Of a stretch of DNA of 64,000 nt, positions 1-8,277 are shown one piece after another (position 1 is the first letter of the stretch; each line of letters begins with the position of its first letter). The translations under genes were made by a program, and so were the position numbers. The notes beneath the pieces are model-generated. The model was not told where the DNA came from and ran no database searches. It saw only the letters and a program-made list of their open reading frames with translations. This DNA comes from Micrococcus sp. (GTDB taxonomy: Bacteria; Actinomycetota; Actinomycetes; Actinomycetales; Micrococcaceae), in the NCBI GenBank assembly GCA_029961105.1, contig JASBVO010000008.1, forward strand, positions 62,001-126,000, written 5' to 3'.

Positions 1-878
1 CGGATGATCTGGAACGGGATCTGACCGGGCTTGCCCACGGCGATGCCGTCCGCGATCGTGGACACGGTCTCCAGCGGCACCAGGGCGTCCGCGGCCAGCG
101 AGGGCGGGTAGGCCGCCGCGTTCTCCGCCTGCACGCCGATGATGTTGATGTGCCGGCCCTGGCGCCGGGCCAGTTCCTTGACGGCCACGGCCACCCCGGC
201 CAGCAGGCCACCGCCGCCGATGCCCATGACCAGGGTGTCGACGTCGGGCGCCTGCTCGAGGATCTCCAGGCCGATGGTGCCCTGGCCGGCGACCACGTCC
301 GCGTTGTCGAAGGGGTGGATGAACACGGAGCCGGATTCCTCCGCGTACCGCTGGGCCTCGGCCAGGGCCTCGTCCACGTTGTTGCCGTGCAGCACCACCT
401 CGGCGCCGTGGTCCCGGGTGGCCTGCAGCTTGGGCAGGGCGACGCCCAGGGGCATGTAGATCCGGGCCTTGATCCCGAGCTTGGCGGCGGCCAGGGCCAC
501 GCCCTGGGCGTGGTTGCCGGCCGAGGCGGCCACCACTCCGCGGGCCTTCTCCTCATCGGTGAGCTTGGCCATCCGCACGTACGCGCCCCGGACCTTGAAG
601 GACCCGGCGCGCTGGAGGTTCTCGCACTTGAGGTGGACCGTGGATCCAGTGATCCGGCCCAGCGCCCGGGAGTGGTCCAGGGGCGTCGGGACGATGACGT
701 CCCGCAGCATCTCACGGGCCTGCTCGATGTCCTCCAGGGTGACCGGCAACGCCGAGAGGGCTCCGGTCCCGGTGCCCTCGCCCCCGGCGTCTGCACCGGC
801 CGGGGCGTTCGACTCGGCCGGGGCGTTGGCGTCGGCCGGGGCGTGGTCCGGTCGCTGGCTCTGCGGGGTGGTGGTCAC
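1..878 (-). CDS. ilvA: Threonine ammonia-lyase (threonine dehydratase), C-terminus beyond the window
   Basis: This PLP-dependent enzyme deaminates L-threonine to 2-oxobutanoate, the first committed step to isoleucine. About 292 residues are visible. After a low-complexity Ala/Pro/Gly N-terminus of about 45 residues come the PLP lysine motif GSFKVRGA (Lys near residue 95), the substrate loop SAGNHAQGVA and the phosphate-binding GIGGGGLLAGV. The window ends before any C-terminal ACT-type regulatory domain, so biosynthetic versus catabolic form cannot be decided. The GTG start overlaps the stop of the upstream permease gene as GTGA, so the two are probably translationally coupled. Family assignment is secure. 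Confidence 0.93.
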   Translation of the reverse strand, partial: MTTTPQSQRPDHAPADANAPAESNAPAGADAGGEGTGTGALSALPVTLEDIEQAREMLRDVIVPTPLDHSRALGRITGSTVHLKCENLQRAGSFKVRGAYVRMAKLTDEEKARGVVAASAGNHAQGVALAAAKLGIKARIYMPLGVALPKLQATRDHGAEVVLHGNNVDEALAEAQRYAEESGSVFIHPFDNADVVAGQGTIGLEILEQAPDVDTLVMGIGGGGLLAGVAVAVKELARRQGRHINIIGVQAENAAAYPPSLAADALVPLETVSTIADGIAVGKPGQIPFQII

Positions 879-2434
879 TGGTGTCCTCCGTCCTGGTCCG
901 GCCGGCGGCCGGAGTGGTCCATCCCCGTATTGTCCTCCCCCGCGCCGGTCGCGCCGCGAACATTGCCGCCCACGGGACTCACGCGGTCGGCGGCTGGGCG
1001 GCCACCGTCAGCCGGCGCGGCACCGCGCCGGGCACCCCAGCGCCGGGGAAGGAACCGGGACCGGGTCTGGGAGCGCTTGAGTTCGCGGCGTGCGTTGCGC
1101 CGTTCGGCGACGCTGGTCCTGCCCTTGGCCTCGTGGCCCTCGGAACCGCCCGTGGCCTTGCGGACGACCCCGTCGATCGTCTCGTAGGCGCGTCCCCAGG
1201 GGCCCTCGAGTTCGGCGGCCCGCTCCTTCAGGGTTCCCTCCCGCGCGGACTCCGGCGCGGGCTGCGGTTCCTCCTCCAGCCACGGCTTGGCGTGGAAGTA
1301 CTTGATCGTCGCGTTCAGGAACGCCATCAGGGGGACCGCGAAGACGGCGCCCACCAGGCCCAGGACGGCCGTACCGCCGGACACCGCCAGGAAGACCGCC
1401 AACGGGTGCAGGCTGACCGCGCGGCCCATGACGAGCGGCTGCAGGACGTTGCCCTCGATCTGCTGCACGAGCAGCACGATGCCCAGCATCACCAGCGCGT
1501 TGCCCCAGCCGTTGGCCACCAGGGCCAGCAACACCGCCACGGCACCGGTCAGGAAGGCACCGACCAGCGGGATGAACGAACCGAAGAACACCAGCACGCC
1601 CAGCGGCAGGGCGAGCGGGACGCCCAGGATCCAGGCACCGGCCCCGATGCCGAGGGCGTCCACGAAGGCCACGAAGATCTGCACCCGCACGTAGCTGCCC
1701 AGGGAGGTCCAGCCGGCCTTGCCGGCCCCGTCGATGGCCTCGCGGTGACGGCGCGGGACGAAGTTGAGGCAGAACCTCCAGATTCCCTTGCCGTCGTGGA
1801 GGAAGAAGATCAGCGCGAAAACGGCCAGCACGGCCCCGGCGGCGATGTTGCCGGCCGTGGAGCCGAAGCCCAGGGCGCCGGAGAGGATCTGCTGGCTGTT
1901 GTTCCGCACGGTGTCGCCGAGGTTGGCGAAGATGTCATTCCACTGGTCCGTGGTGACGCCCACGCTGGCGAGCCACTCGACGATGCCCTGGACGCCGACC
2001 GTGATCTGGTCGCGCATGTCCGCGAAGCCCGCGGCCAGCTGCTGGCCGACGAGGGTCAGCAGGCCGAGGACGAGCAGCAGGAAGCCGATGACGATCGCCG
2101 CCACGGACAGTCCACCGGGAACGCCCCATCGGCGGAACCGCTGGTGCACGGGGTGGAGCAGGGTGGCGAGCAGGGCCGCGATGATCAGCGGGATGACCAG
2201 CAGGGAGACGTGGCTGAGCAGCCAGATCCCGGCACCGGCCATGGCCAGCACCAGGAGGATGCGCCAGGACCACGCGGCGGCGACCGTCAGTCCATACGGG
2301 ACGTCGGTGGCAACACGGTTGGCCTGCTGGGGCGCCGTCAGGACGGGATCATGCCCCGGGCCGGACAGTTCTGACGCGTTCCCGGGTGCGGGCTGGGGGC
2401 TGGTGCTCAACGGCATACCTTCCTGGTTCGTCAC
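875..2434 (-). CDS. AI-2E family transporter (PF01594-type membrane protein)
   Basis: This 519-residue polytopic membrane protein has about eight hydrophobic helices between residues 50 and 370 and the long extracytoplasmic segment between the early and late helices that marks the AI-2E/YdiK/TqsA family. The last 130 residues are charged, Arg-rich and probably cytoplasmic. Members are annotated as autoinducer-2 exporters, but most have no tested substrate and some act as ion antiporters, so no substrate is claimed. The GTG start at 2434 overlaps the epimerase stop. An in-frame ATG at 2416 lies immediately after AGGAAGG, too close to be an obvious ribosome-site pair, so the start is uncertain. 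Confidence 0.85.
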   Translation of the reverse strand: MTNQEGMPLSTSPQPAPGNASELSGPGHDPVLTAPQQANRVATDVPYGLTVAAAWSWRILLVLAMAGAGIWLLSHVSLLVIPLIIAALLATLLHPVHQRFRRWGVPGGLSVAAIVIGFLLLVLGLLTLVGQQLAAGFADMRDQITVGVQGIVEWLASVGVTTDQWNDIFANLGDTVRNNSQQILSGALGFGSTAGNIAAGAVLAVFALIFFLHDGKGIWRFCLNFVPRRHREAIDGAGKAGWTSLGSYVRVQIFVAFVDALGIGAGAWILGVPLALPLGVLVFFGSFIPLVGAFLTGAVAVLLALVANGWGNALVMLGIVLLVQQIEGNVLQPLVMGRAVSLHPLAVFLAVSGGTAVLGLVGAVFAVPLMAFLNATIKYFHAKPWLEEEPQPAPESAREGTLKERAAELEGPWGRAYETIDGVVRKATGGSEGHEAKGRTSVAERRNARRELKRSQTRSRFLPRRWGARRGAAPADGGRPAADRVSPVGGNVRGATGAGEDNTGMDHSGRRPDQDGGHQ

Positions 2435-3381
2435 AGTCGCCCGGCGATGCCCCAGGCGGCTGCCAACTGTTCACCCGCGCCGATCCACGCCAGGCCCTCA
2501 CCACTGTTGAGGGCGTTGGCCGGCGCGGTCATCGGCTCCACCGCCACCGCCCGGTGGCGGCCGGGGAACCGGTCCGTGAAGAAGACGTGCACGTAGCGGT
2601 ACGCCGGTTCCGTCCACAGCTCCACGCTACGTCCGTCCGGGGCGCTCAGCACGTGGTGGTGCAGTCCGTCCTCGCCGGGCACCAGGTCCGTGAAGGCGGC
2701 ATCCAGCAGCTCGGTGCCGACGCGCCGCCCGGCCCGGAAGTCCATCGCGGTGCCGTCCACGGCCACGGTTCCGGTGGGGATCAGCCGGTCGTCGGACTCC
2801 AGCCGGGCGCCGGCGGAGAGGGTGAGGGTGAGTTCCTCGCTGGGCACCTGGCCGATCCGCAGGAACGGGTGCGCCCCGAAGGCCACGGGCGCGGACCGGG
2901 CCGAGTGGTTGGTCAGCTGCTGGTGCACGGACAGGGCCCCGTCCCCGTCAAGCTCATAGGTGACCTGGTGGGTGAGCCGGAAGGGGTATCCGTGCTGCGG
3001 GTGGATCTCGCCGCGCAGGACCACCCGGTGCCCGGAGAACTGCACCGCGTGGAAGGCGGTGTTGCGCAGCAGGCCGTGGCTGGCGTTGGACCGCGACGGC
3101 TCGGTCAGGTCCAGCTGCTGGGCGGCGCCGTCCAGTTCCCACCGGCCGTCCCGCACCCGGTTGGGCCACGGCGAGAGCTGAATCCCGCAGGCCGAGGGCG
3201 GCAGTTCGTCCTCGCCGTAGGTCTCCACGAGGGCGGTGCCGTCCACCTCGTAATGGCGCAGGGCACCGGCCAGGGACGTCACGGTCACCTCAGCCCCGGC
3301 GCGGCGAAGCCGGTACTGCGTGCCGGTGGCCGCCGGCCCGCCGAAGGCGGGCATGGCGGCCACCGTGGATGCGTCGGTCAT
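2431..3381 (-). CDS. Aldose 1-epimerase (mutarotase) family protein
   Basis: This 316-residue protein of the galactose-mutarotase fold probably interconverts alpha and beta anomers of a hexose. Visible motifs are SNASHGLLRN (first catalytic His region, about residues 95-105), GAHPFLRIG (second His) and VEPMTAPANALNSGEGL near the C-terminus, which carries the general-base Glu of the family. The length fits the actinobacterial aldose-epimerase group. The sugar cannot be told from sequence, so galM is not assigned. It lies 34 bp downstream of the Bax inhibitor-like gene and overlaps the transporter gene by 4 bp, in the middle of a four-gene minus-strand operon. Confidence 0.88.
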   Translation of the reverse strand: MTDASTVAAMPAFGGPAATGTQYRLRRAGAEVTVTSLAGALRHYEVDGTALVETYGEDELPPSACGIQLSPWPNRVRDGRWELDGAAQQLDLTEPSRSNASHGLLRNTAFHAVQFSGHRVVLRGEIHPQHGYPFRLTHQVTYELDGDGALSVHQQLTNHSARSAPVAFGAHPFLRIGQVPSEELTLTLSAGARLESDDRLIPTGTVAVDGTAMDFRAGRRVGTELLDAAFTDLVPGEDGLHHHVLSAPDGRSVELWTEPAYRYVHVFFTDRFPGRHRAVAVEPMTAPANALNSGEGLAWIGAGEQLAAAWGIAGRL

Positions 3382-3415
3382 CGTGTGGATCGGACGGACG
3401 GGGATGCGACGACGG

Positions 3416-4303
3416 TCAGTCGTTGCCGCGCAGGATCGCCAGGATGCGCAGGATCTCGATGTACAGCCACACGAGGGTGACGGTCAGGCCGAAGGCCGCG
3501 GACCAGGAGTACTTCTGCGGGGCACCCGCCTTGACGCCCTCAGTGATGGCGGTGAAGTCCATGACCAGGGAGAACGCGGCGAGCAGGACGGCGATCAGGC
3601 CGATGGCCACGCCGAGCCAGCCGGAACGCAGGCCGAACATCGAGTCCGTGACGCCGAAGAGCATCAGGAACAGGTTGACCAGCGAGAACACCCCGTAGCC
3701 GATCAGGGCGATCATGAAGATGCGCATGGCCCGCGGGGTGGCGCGCACCTTGCCCGAGGAGTACAGGGCCAGCGTCACGGCGAACACGCACAGCGTGGCG
3801 AGCACGGCCTGGGAGGCGATGCCCGGCCACATCTGCTCGAACACCTGGGAGATGCCGCCCAGGAACAGCCCCTCCGCCGCGGCGTAGAGCAGGATCAGGG
3901 CCGGTGAGGGCTCACGCTTGAAGGAGTTGACCAGGCCGAGGACCAGCCCGACGATCGCGCCGGGCAGCATCAGGGCGGGAATCATCCAGCCGACCGCCGC
4001 GCCGACGAGGACCAGACCGAGGGTGATGACGGTCTTGGCGATGACGTCGTTGTAGCTCATCCGCCCGGTGTCCGCCGGGCCGGCGGCGGGCTGGCGGTAG
4101 CTCTGCTCCAGCTGCTCGAGCTGCTCCGGCGAGTACTGCGGGACCTGCTGGCCGTACTGCGGCCGACCCTGCTGGCCGGCGTACCAGTCGGTGCCCTGCT
4201 GTGACTGCTGCTGGCCACCCTGGTACCAGCCCGGGGCCTGCTGGCCTTGGCCGGAATGCATCTGTTCCTGGAAGTTCTTGGTGTTGAAGACGGGGTTGGC
4301 CAC
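3416..4303 (-). CDS. Bax inhibitor-1/YccA family membrane protein
   Basis: The predicted 295-residue protein has a Gln/Gly/Tyr-rich cytoplasmic N-terminus of about 75 residues and then seven closely packed transmembrane segments, ending in LYIEILRILAILRGND. That matches the Bax inhibitor-1-like family, whose bacterial members include pH-sensitive calcium leak channels; the role here is unproven. I start it at the GTG at 4303 because AGAGGAGA lies about nine bases upstream and the protein then begins with the usual ANPVFNTKNF. A longer frame to 4393 has no comparable ribosome site and would run across the probable promoter. It is the first gene of the minus-strand operon. Confidence 0.85.
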   Translation of the reverse strand: MANPVFNTKNFQEQMHSGQGQQAPGWYQGGQQQSQQGTDWYAGQQGRPQYGQQVPQYSPEQLEQLEQSYRQPAAGPADTGRMSYNDVIAKTVITLGLVLVGAAVGWMIPALMLPGAIVGLVLGLVNSFKREPSPALILLYAAAEGLFLGGISQVFEQMWPGIASQAVLATLCVFAVTLALYSSGKVRATPRAMRIFMIALIGYGVFSLVNLFLMLFGVTDSMFGLRSGWLGVAIGLIAVLLAAFSLVMDFTAITEGVKAGAPQKYSWSAAFGLTVTLVWLYIEILRILAILRGND

Positions 4304-4642
4304 AGGCCATCTCCTCTGCTGATCGCGGACGGTCCACAAGGTGCTGTCCGTCCTCGTCGGACGGACGTGGCGCTGCGTGCAGTCTATCGGCACTGGCTGA
4401 AAAGCAACCGGGAACGCACGGAGGGAAGGTGCCCCTCCGCTGTCAGCGCAATACGGCCACCGACCGGATCAGCTGAGCGTCCCGGGGGCGTGGACGTTTT
4501 CTCTGAGGCGCGACCACGGCCACTCATGGCATCCCGCCGAGGGGCGCCCACCGCTCGTGGCGCGCGAGACTGCGGAGTAGACTGCCGCTCCACTGCTGCG
4601 GTTGCCCCGCCCGCAGCGCCTCGGACAAGGATGATGGTCGTC
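4304..4642. promoter_or_regulatory. Divergent promoter region (Bax inhibitor-like / ridA)
   Basis: This 339-bp gap holds no convincing gene. It contains two TAGACT -10-like boxes facing outward: 4381-4386 on the minus strand, about 75 bp before the Bax inhibitor-like start, and 4578-4583 on the plus strand, about 55 bp before the RidA start. Neither has a clear -35. The assignment rests on the TANNNT pattern that recurs at other starts in this window. Confidence 0.5.
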
Positions 4643-5047
4643 ATGAGCACCTCTCCGGAACCAGTCAACCCGTGGACCTGGCAGGACCAGTTCGGCTTCT
4701 CGCAGGCGCTCACGGTGCAGCCCCCGTCCCGGTGGGTCTTCTGCGCGGGACAGACCTCGGTAGATCCTGACGGGAATGTCCTGAACCCTGGCGATATCGC
4801 CGCGCAGCTCACCCAGTCGCTCGACAACCTCGAGACCGTCCTGGACCAGGCGGGAACCAGCCTCGCCCACGTCGTGCGGCTCAACTACTACACGACTGAG
4901 GTGGACGGCCTGCTCGGGGCGTGGCATATCCTCACGGAACGACTGGGCGCCGCCGGTTGCCGGCCGACCAGCACACTTCTCGGCGTTGCCCGCCTCGCCT
5001 TCCCGGACCTGCTGCTCGAGATCGAGGCGACGGCGTTCGTCCCGTGA
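4643..5047 (+). CDS. RidA family (YjgF/YER057c/UK114) protein
   Basis: This small protein of 134 residues has the RidA trimer fold signature: FCAGQTSVDPDGN, then the amphipathic helix QLTQSLDNLETVLDQAG, then VVRLNYYTT, and a C-terminal EIEATAFVP strand. True RidA enzymes hydrolyse reactive enamine/imine intermediates such as 2-aminoacrylate, released by PLP enzymes like threonine or serine dehydratase. That fits loosely with ilvA nearby, but the two are on opposite strands and subfamily members differ in substrate. In-frame ATG codons also exist at 4631 and 4634; I chose 4643 because AAGG lies 12 bases upstream and the others would sit on it. Confidence 0.82.
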   Translation: MSTSPEPVNPWTWQDQFGFSQALTVQPPSRWVFCAGQTSVDPDGNVLNPGDIAAQLTQSLDNLETVLDQAGTSLAHVVRLNYYTTEVDGLLGAWHILTERLGAAGCRPTSTLLGVARLAFPDLLLEIEATAFVP

Positions 5048-5084
5048 CCGTTTCGGCGCCAGCGCCTGCGGCCCCAGACCGGCG

Positions 5085-5124
5085 AGGCCGCTACTCCCCT
5101 GCAATTCCGAGGAAGTAGCGGCCT
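5085..5124. terminator. Stem-loop between converging ridA and tRNA gene
   Basis: A perfect 11-bp inverted repeat (AGGCCGCTACT / AGTAGCGGCCT) encloses an 18-nt loop. It lies between the stop of the plus-strand RidA gene and the 3' end of the minus-strand tRNA, so it can act as a bidirectional terminator. There is no long T tract. Confidence 0.6.
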
Positions 5125-5134
5125 TCTAGCATAG

Positions 5135-5208
5135 TGCCCCCGGTGGGACTCGAACCCACAACACAGCGATTTTAAGTCGCCCGCCTCTGCCAATTGGGCT
5201 ACGGGGGC
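5135..5208 (-). tRNA. tRNA with UAA anticodon (Leu by anticodon), class I-like shape
   Basis: A full cloverleaf of 74 nt can be drawn: acceptor GCCCCCG/CGGGGGC, D arm GCCC...GGC with AATTGGCA in the loop, anticodon stem GGCGA/TCGCT with loop CTTAAAA, T arm GTGGG-TTCGAGT-CCCAC, and discriminator A. CCA is not encoded. The anticodon TAA reads UUA, so the formal call is leucine. The variable region is only about five nucleotides (GTGTT), whereas bacterial tRNA-Leu normally has a long class II variable arm. The amino acid therefore deserves care. Confidence 0.8.
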
Positions 5209-5373
5209 GGGCACGGCACCCGCCGGGTCCTCGGACCGGAACGGACGGCCGCGGCCCGGGACCCCTCAAGGGTAACCGGGCCACGGCCGGCGATCCGTGC
5301 GCCTCACCACGCGGATCCATCCGCGGGGCCGAGCACGGCGGGAGTGCAGCGGGAGTACACGACTCCCGGACGA

Positions 5374-6801
5374 TCAGGCGTTTTCGTACTGCTCGGCGTG
5401 CCCGATGGCCTTGCGGTTCGCGAACCGGCCCAGCTTCAGGTCACCGCCGGCCGCCTCCAGGAAGGCGTTGTGCGGGGTCTCCAGGCCCTCGAGGGCTGTG
5501 GTGTCCCGGCCGAAGATCGCGGACAGGGCCCAGTTGGTGATCACCCGGGCCTTGCGCTCGTAGGTCGGCATGGCCATGCCGTGGTACCCGCGGTGTGCCA
5601 GCCAGGCCGGGATGCCGGAGATCTTGAGGCCCATCGGGTTGCCGACGCCCTTGCCGACGCCGAGGCCGGCGACGGCCCCCAGGGACTTGTGGACGTACTC
5701 CTCCACGGCGCCCTCGCCGAAGCGGACGGCGAGCAGGTTGGCGGCGAGCCGCCGGGCCTGGCGCACCGCGTGCTGGGCGTTGGGGACGCAGTAGCCGCCC
5801 GGGCCGTCGCCGGTCAGGTCCGGCACGGCGCAGACATCGCCGCAACCCCAGGCGCCCTCGAGGACGCCGTCCTCGCCGTCCTTGACCTGCAGGGTCGGGG
5901 TGACCTCGATCCGCCCACGCTGCTCCACCGGGAAGTCGGTCTGCTTGGCGACGGCATTGGCCGCCACGCCGGCGGTCCAGACGAGGGTGTCGGCCTCGAA
6001 GGAGCCCGCATCGGACTTGTCCTGCATGTTGATCAGCTTCAGCACCCCGCCCTCGGCACCGGAGAGCGAGGTGTTCAGCAGCACCTCGATGCCACGGGAC
6101 TTCAGGTGCTCCACGACGCCCACGGCCTGGTCCTCGCCGACCTCGGGCATGATCTTGCCCATGGCCTCGATGAGGACGATGCGGGCGTCCGACTGGGCCA
6201 GGCGCGGGTTCTTCCGGATGGCGGCCCGGATGAGGTCCTCCATCTCGGAGATGGTCTCGACGCCGTTGAAGCCACCGCCGACGACGGCGAAGGTCAGGGC
6301 GCGCGAGCGGGCCGCGGCGTCGGTCATGGTGGAGGCGGCCTCGATCCGGTCCAGGATCTGGTTGCGCAGGGTCAGCGCCTCCTCCACGGTCTTCATGCCG
6401 ATGCCGGCCTCGGCCAGGCCCGGGATCGGGAAGGTGCGGGTGGTGGCACCGGCGGTCATGACCACGTCCTGGTACGGGACCTCGTACTCGGTCCCGTCCG
6501 GGGCCTGGACCGTGGCGGTCTTGCGCGCATGCTCCACCTTGACGACCTTGCCCTGGACGACCTCGGTCCGCTTCAGGTGGGTGCGGTGGTCCACCACGAT
6601 GTGGCGGGCCTCGATGTGGCCGCCGACGACCTCAGGCAGGAACGGCTGGTAGGTCATGTACGGGAGCGGGTCGACGAGGGTGACGACGCCGCCACGCTCC
6701 TTGACCTTCTTCTCCAGGTTCTTGGCGACGTACAGGCCGGCGTAACCGCCGCCGACGATCAGGACACGGGGCTTCGGAGACAGCTGCGGAGTAATAGCCA
6801 T
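5374..6801 (-). CDS. ndh: Type II NADH:quinone oxidoreductase
   Basis: This 475-residue single-subunit, non-proton-pumping dehydrogenase passes electrons from NADH to menaquinone at the cytoplasmic face of the membrane. It has the FAD-binding VLIVGGGYAGLYVAKNL near residues 13-29, a second Rossmann motif FAVVGGGFNGVETI near residue 170 for NADH, and WGCGDVCAVPD near residue 320 that closes the FAD site. A C-terminal region with HRGYHGMAMPTYERK precedes the amphipathic membrane-anchoring part. The ATG at 6801 lies six bases after a TAGGGT box, which points to a leaderless transcript and fixes the start. Confidence 0.94.
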   Translation of the reverse strand: MAITPQLSPKPRVLIVGGGYAGLYVAKNLEKKVKERGGVVTLVDPLPYMTYQPFLPEVVGGHIEARHIVVDHRTHLKRTEVVQGKVVKVEHARKTATVQAPDGTEYEVPYQDVVMTAGATTRTFPIPGLAEAGIGMKTVEEALTLRNQILDRIEAASTMTDAAARSRALTFAVVGGGFNGVETISEMEDLIRAAIRKNPRLAQSDARIVLIEAMGKIMPEVGEDQAVGVVEHLKSRGIEVLLNTSLSGAEGGVLKLINMQDKSDAGSFEADTLVWTAGVAANAVAKQTDFPVEQRGRIEVTPTLQVKDGEDGVLEGAWGCGDVCAVPDLTGDGPGGYCVPNAQHAVRQARRLAANLLAVRFGEGAVEEYVHKSLGAVAGLGVGKGVGNPMGLKISGIPAWLAHRGYHGMAMPTYERKARVITNWALSAIFGRDTTALEGLETPHNAFLEAAGGDLKLGRFANRKAIGHAEQYENA

Positions 6802-6807
6802 GGACCC

Positions 6808-6813
6808 ACCCTA
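6808..6813 (-). promoter_or_regulatory. -10 box of a leaderless ndh promoter
   Basis: TAGGGT on the minus strand is followed by six bases and then the ndh ATG, so transcription should begin at or within a base of the start codon. Confidence 0.55.
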
Positions 6814-6858
6814 GACCCGCGGCCGCCACTTCGTGAAACTTCTCACAAAGTCACTAAG

Positions 6859-8277
6859 TCAGCGTCCGCGCCGCCGCACCGCCAGCGCCACGCCGGTGCC
6901 GAGCAGGCCGACGGTGACCACCCCGGTGCCCAGCACGAGGGCCGGCTGCAGGCCCGGTGCGGGATCCGCCGGCGCGGTGGCCTGCGGCAGTGCAGTGGCG
7001 GCCGGCGCCGGGGTCGACGCCGGACCGTCCGGGGACGCAGTGGGGGTGCCGGCCGGCGGGGTGGTGGGGCTCTCGGCCCGCCGGTGCACCCGGATCCACT
7101 CGGCGATCGTGTTCATGGGGTTGCGGTCCACCTGCTCCACCTCGGCGCTGACGGCGGCGGCGGCGTCGATGATGCCGTGGCCGTAGACGGGGTCCTCACC
7201 GGGGACCCCGGCGTCCCGGGCCGTGGCCAGGATCCGGTGGATGACCTGGTGGGCGGGCATCTCCGGGTGGGCGGACCGGACGAGGGCGGCAAGCCCGGCC
7301 ACCAGAGGGGCGGCCCCGCTGGTGCCCTGCCAGCGCTCCCACCCTCCCCCGGGGACGGCGCCGACGAGCGGGTCGGCGGGTGCTGCGACGCCGATGGAGA
7401 TCCCCTCGGTGGAGGCATCCCGGCTGGCCGTGCCGTCGGGGCTGAGCCCGGCCACGGTCAGCACCCCCGGGATGGTGGCAGGCGCACCGGCGGTCATGAC
7501 TCCCGAGGCACGGTTGCCCGCGGCGGCGACGATGACGACGTCGTTCTCCTCCGCGTGCAGGAACGCCCGGTCCCAGCTCTCCGGCCAGTCCTGGCGCGTG
7601 GACCCCAGGGACATGTTGATGACATCGGCGCCCTGGTCCACCGCCCACGTGACGGCCTCGGCGATCTGGTCCTCCGGGGTCGGGCCGTTCGGGTGGTCGG
7701 CGCCCAGGTTCACCGAGACGGACAGCAGTTCCACCTCGGGAGCCACCCCGACGATGCCGTCCGGTCCGGGCTCCGTGGCGGACGCCGTGAGCGTGGGGGT
7801 GGACGCCGGGGTCGCGGGATCGGCCGGCCCGGCGGTGGGACCGGCCGGGCCCGTGGCCGTGCCGCCGACGGACGGCGACGGGGTCCGCGCCGGACCGTCC
7901 ACGCCGTGGTGGCCGTGTCCGGCGAGCACCGAGGCCACGAGCGTCCCGTGCCCGGGCATCGGCCCCACCGGCCGGGTGCCGTCCGGACTGCCGGCGCCGG
8001 AGACGTCGGTGCCGCCGGTCACCTGACCGGTCAAATCGGGGTGGGTCGCGTCGATGCCGGTGTCGATCACGGCTACGGTGACGCCCTCGCCGCGGGTGCG
8101 CTCCCAGGCCTGGCGGAAGCCGTACTCCTCCAGCCAGTACTGCCGGTCACGCCACTCATCGGCGGCCGCCTGCGGCAGCGACGGGGACAGTGGGGACGCG
8201 GGCGAGACCGGGGAGAGCAGGGTGATCCCGGCGACCAGGGCCGCGGCCAGCGCCCGTCCGGCCAGGCCCGCCCTCAC
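6859..8277 (-). CDS. Mycosin-like subtilisin (S8) serine protease, secreted and membrane-anchored
   Basis: The 472-residue protein has an N-terminal signal peptide (about residues 1-38), then the catalytic triad of peptidase family S8: Asp in VAVIDTGID (about residue 72), His in GHGTLVASVLAG (about 110) and Ser in GTSGAAPLVAG (about 315), with oxyanion Asn in VAAAGNRASG. A Pro/Ala/Thr-rich spacer precedes one C-terminal transmembrane helix and an RRRGR tail. This architecture is that of mycosins, the proteases of type VII secretion, yet no ESX gene lies nearby. A Thr/Pro/Ala-rich insertion separates His from the mid-domain. The GTG start overlaps the upstream stop as GTGA. Protease family is certain; substrate is unknown. 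Confidence 0.87.
   Translation of the reverse strand: MRAGLAGRALAAALVAGITLLSPVSPASPLSPSLPQAAADEWRDRQYWLEEYGFRQAWERTRGEGVTVAVIDTGIDATHPDLTGQVTGGTDVSGAGSPDGTRPVGPMPGHGTLVASVLAGHGHHGVDGPARTPSPSVGGTATGPAGPTAGPADPATPASTPTLTASATEPGPDGIVGVAPEVELLSVSVNLGADHPNGPTPEDQIAEAVTWAVDQGADVINMSLGSTRQDWPESWDRAFLHAEENDVVIVAAAGNRASGVMTAGAPATIPGVLTVAGLSPDGTASRDASTEGISIGVAAPADPLVGAVPGGGWERWQGTSGAAPLVAGLAALVRSAHPEMPAHQVIHRILATARDAGVPGEDPVYGHGIIDAAAAVSAEVEQVDRNPMNTIAEWIRVHRRAESPTTPPAGTPTASPDGPASTPAPAATALPQATAPADPAPGLQPALVLGTGVVTVGLLGTGVALAVRRRGR

Noticed and set aside
5135-5208. The tRNA as integration site for an island
   Set aside because: No integrase gene or direct repeat of the tRNA 3' end is visible nearby, and the accessory island lies 24 kb away.
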